From positions 1-6,380 of the forward strand of contig JARKUZ010000005.1 of NCBI GenBank assembly GCA_029851945.1: a DNA stretch of 6,380 nucleotides, in the 5' to 3' direction. Of this stretch, positions 4,475-6,380 are shown piece after piece. Source of the stretch: Terrisporobacter sp. (GTDB lineage: Bacteria; Bacillota_A; Clostridia; Peptostreptococcales; Peptostreptococcaceae). A program made the translations under genes and the position numbers. The notes below the pieces were generated by a model. It made no database searches. It saw nothing but the letters and a program-made list of their open reading frames with translations, and was not told the DNA's origin. Position 1 is the stretch's first letter. Each line of letters begins with the position of its first letter.

Positions 4475-6380
4475 ATGAACAAAATAGAAGTTCTAGCACC
4501 AGCTGGAAGTATGGAGAGTCTATATGCAGCTATAAATAAAGGTGCTGATGCTGTTTACCTTGGTGGAAATAAATTTTCTGCTAGAGCTTATGCATCAAAT
4601 TTTGATAATGAAAACATGCAAAAAGCTATTGATTATGCTCATAGTTATGGTGTGAAAATTTACGTCACTATAAATACAATACTAAAAGAAAATGAAATTG
4701 AAGAAGCTGTTAGATATGTTGGATATTTATATGAAATAGGTGCCGATGCTTTAATAATTCAAGATCTTGGACTTTTCAAAAGAATTAAAGAAGAGTATCC
4801 TGATTTTGAGCTTCATGCTTCTACGCAAATGACAATTCATAATGGAGAAGCTGCTATATATTTTAAAGAAAAAGGCTTTCATAGAGTTGTTTTGTCTAGA
4901 GAGATGACAATTGATGAAATTAAATATATATCTACAGATTTAATGATAGAAACTGAAATGTTTGTTCATGGGGCAATTTGTGTTAGTTATTCTGGCCAGT
5001 GTCTAATGAGCTCAATAATAGGTGGAAGAAGCGGTAATAGAGGAAGATGTGCTCAACCTTGTAGAATGGAATATGTATTAAAAGGTGAAAAATCTGGTGA
5101 ACAAAAGGGACATTTATTAAGTCCAAAAGATATGTGTACCATAGATGATGTTAAAGATATCGTTGAAAGTGGAACTCATTCTTTAAAAATAGAAGGAAGA
5201 ATGAAAAGACCAGAATATGTAGCTGGGGTAGTAGATAACTATAGAAAAGCGGTAGATAAAGTATTATTTAAGAAAAAATACAATGTACAAGAAGGTAAAG
5301 GCCAATTACTACAACTTTTTAATAGAAGTGGATTTACTAACGCATATTTAAAAGGTAATACTGGTAAAGATATGATGAGTTTCAATTCTCCTAAAAATGC
5401 TGGAGTTCCATTAGGAATAGTAGAAAAATCCGGTGAAATTAAACTTAAAGAAAGTTTATCTTTAGGAGATGGAGTTAGATATAGGGATAAGGGGTTCTCA
5501 GTAAGTAAAATTTTATTAAATGGGAAAGAAGTTTCAAATGCTAAAAGAGGAGATATTGTTAAGCTTTTCCCTATAGATTATAAAAAAGGTGATGAATTAT
5601 TTAAAAGTTTAAATAAAAAGCTTTTTGATGAATTAGAGGATTATATTAAACCTTATAATAAGAAGATAGCTTTAAATGCAAAAGTTAAATTTATTGTTAA
5701 TTCTCCAATTGAACTTACAATAATACATAATAATAAGGAATATAAATTCACTGGTGAAATTGTAAAAAAGGCAGAAAAAAGACCTTTAGATAAAGAAAGA
5801 ATTGAAGAAGCCCTTAAAAAATCTGGTGATATCCCATTTAAGTTAGAATTTATTGAATTTAATGAATTTGAAGATGGATTTTTACGTATTGCTGATTTAA
5901 ATAATTTAAGAAGAGATGCGTTAGAGAGTATCACTAAAAGTATTTGCAAAGAATCTAGAAGAAAACGACCAAATAAAGAAAATAAAAAATTATCAGCTCA
6001 AATAAATAATAACATAGATATTACTGAGATATATAGTTGTATTACGAAAGATCAACTTAATGCATTATTAGATTGTAAAGTTAAAGATATAGCTGTTGAC
6101 ATATTTAGTAGAGAATTAGGAGCACTTAGAATATCTGATTTAATTAATACATTTGAAAAAGCTAATGGCGAAGTAAATTTATATATTAAAACTTCCTCTA
6201 TAATAAAAGGTGAATTTAATAAGGTATGTAAATTTATAGATAAAGCAAAACCTTATATAAAAGGAATAATAACTTCTAATATAGGTTTAATTAACGTATA
6301 TAAAGATTCACTTATGATAGTTGGTGACTATAAACTTAATATAATGAATTCTCAAAGCTTAGAATTTTATCAAAATGAAT
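4475..6380 (+). CDS. U32 'peptidase' family protein with DUF3656-like segment, RlhA/TrhP-like, truncated at right edge
   Basis: The frame is open from the ATG at 4475, 6 bases after AGGAGAG, to the window end: 635 residues and no stop. Long U32 proteins of Firmicutes are near 780 aa, so perhaps 150 residues are missing. The N-terminal barrel begins IEVLAPAGSMESLYAAINKGADAVYLGG (split as residues 4-13, then 14-31) and contains LHASTQM (113-119). The U32 signature ExFxxGxxC...GxC spans 161-176, with C169 and C176 followed by C192, C196 and C221; related UbiU, RlhA and TrhP proteins use such cysteines for an iron-sulfur cluster. KIEGRMKRPEYV (238-249) and FNRSGF (282-287) are also conserved. Residues about 385-490 resemble DUF3656. 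The C-terminal part looks like a second, cysteine-poor barrel. The family is named for collagenase activity, but characterised relatives hydroxylate RNA bases (23S C2501 or tRNA U34) using prephenate-dependent chemistry, so an RNA modification role is the better inference. It follows zapA in the same direction. Confidence 0.93.
   Translation, partial: MNKIEVLAPAGSMESLYAAINKGADAVYLGGNKFSARAYASNFDNENMQKAIDYAHSYGVKIYVTINTILKENEIEEAVRYVGYLYEIGADALIIQDLGLFKRIKEEYPDFELHASTQMTIHNGEAAIYFKEKGFHRVVLSREMTIDEIKYISTDLMIETEMFVHGAICVSYSGQCLMSSIIGGRSGNRGRCAQPCRMEYVLKGEKSGEQKGHLLSPKDMCTIDDVKDIVESGTHSLKIEGRMKRPEYVAGVVDNYRKAVDKVLFKKKYNVQEGKGQLLQLFNRSGFTNAYLKGNTGKDMMSFNSPKNAGVPLGIVEKSGEIKLKESLSLGDGVRYRDKGFSVSKILLNGKEVSNAKRGDIVKLFPIDYKKGDELFKSLNKKLFDELEDYIKPYNKKIALNAKVKFIVNSPIELTIIHNNKEYKFTGEIVKKAEKRPLDKERIEEALKKSGDIPFKLEFIEFNEFEDGFLRIADLNNLRRDALESITKSICKESRRKRPNKENKKLSAQINNNIDITEIYSCITKDQLNALLDCKVKDIAVDIFSRELGALRISDLINTFEKANGEVNLYIKTSSIIKGEFNKVCKFIDKAKPYIKGIITSNIGLINVYKDSLMIVGDYKLNIMNSQSLEFYQNE

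Noticed and set aside
5653..5949. Minus-strand open frame of 98 codons
   Set aside because: It lies inside the U32 reading frame, which has clear family homology there. The Leu/Ser-rich composition is that of an antisense shadow.

Overview
The window is strongly AT-rich, with A/T-ending codons, canonical GGAGG-type ribosome binding sites and tight intergenic hairpin terminators. Protein content (a clostridial-type HtpG, a long coiled-coil ZapA, a full-length U32 protein of the RlhA type and a PflX-like radical SAM protein) points to a low-GC Firmicute, most likely Clostridium sensu stricto. It reads as ordinary chromosome: no transposase, integrase, phage structural gene, CRISPR array, tRNA or rRNA is visible, and there is no gene-free stretch longer than about 230 bases.

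Layout, left to right. (1) Positions 1-1101, plus strand: the 3' part of htpG (Hsp90 chaperone), cut by the window's left edge. (2) A strong hairpin at 1128-1169 separates it from a convergent small gene of unknown function on the minus strand (1187-1489, 100 aa, probable small beta-barrel N-terminus). (3) A 230-base AT-rich gap holds divergent candidate promoters. (4) Positions 1720-2247, plus: an unrecognised 175-aa, mostly helical soluble protein. It shares a palindromic terminator with (5) a convergent radical SAM protein of the PflX/COG1313 type (2269-3174, minus). (6) A 125-base divergent promoter region (3175-3299) contains a near-perfect dyad that overlaps or abuts both promoters. (7) zapA (3300-4310, plus): an N-terminal ZapA domain followed by about 265 residues of almost uninterrupted predicted coiled coil. 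(8) A 19-bp hairpin overlapping the zapA stop codon, then a U32 'peptidase' family gene (4475 to the right edge, truncated) with the family's cysteine signature and a DUF3656-like segment. It is best read as an RlhA/TrhP-like RNA hydroxylation protein rather than a protease.

The genes look like separate short transcription units, nearly every one with its own promoter candidate and terminator, rather than one operon. The zapA-U32 pair is co-oriented, but a hairpin lies between them. No new defence or mobile system was found. The observations most worth a second look are the dyad between the radical SAM gene and zapA, the long coiled-coil extension of ZapA, the orphan radical SAM enzyme with an extra N-terminal cysteine set, the two unrecognised small genes, and two start-codon corrections.
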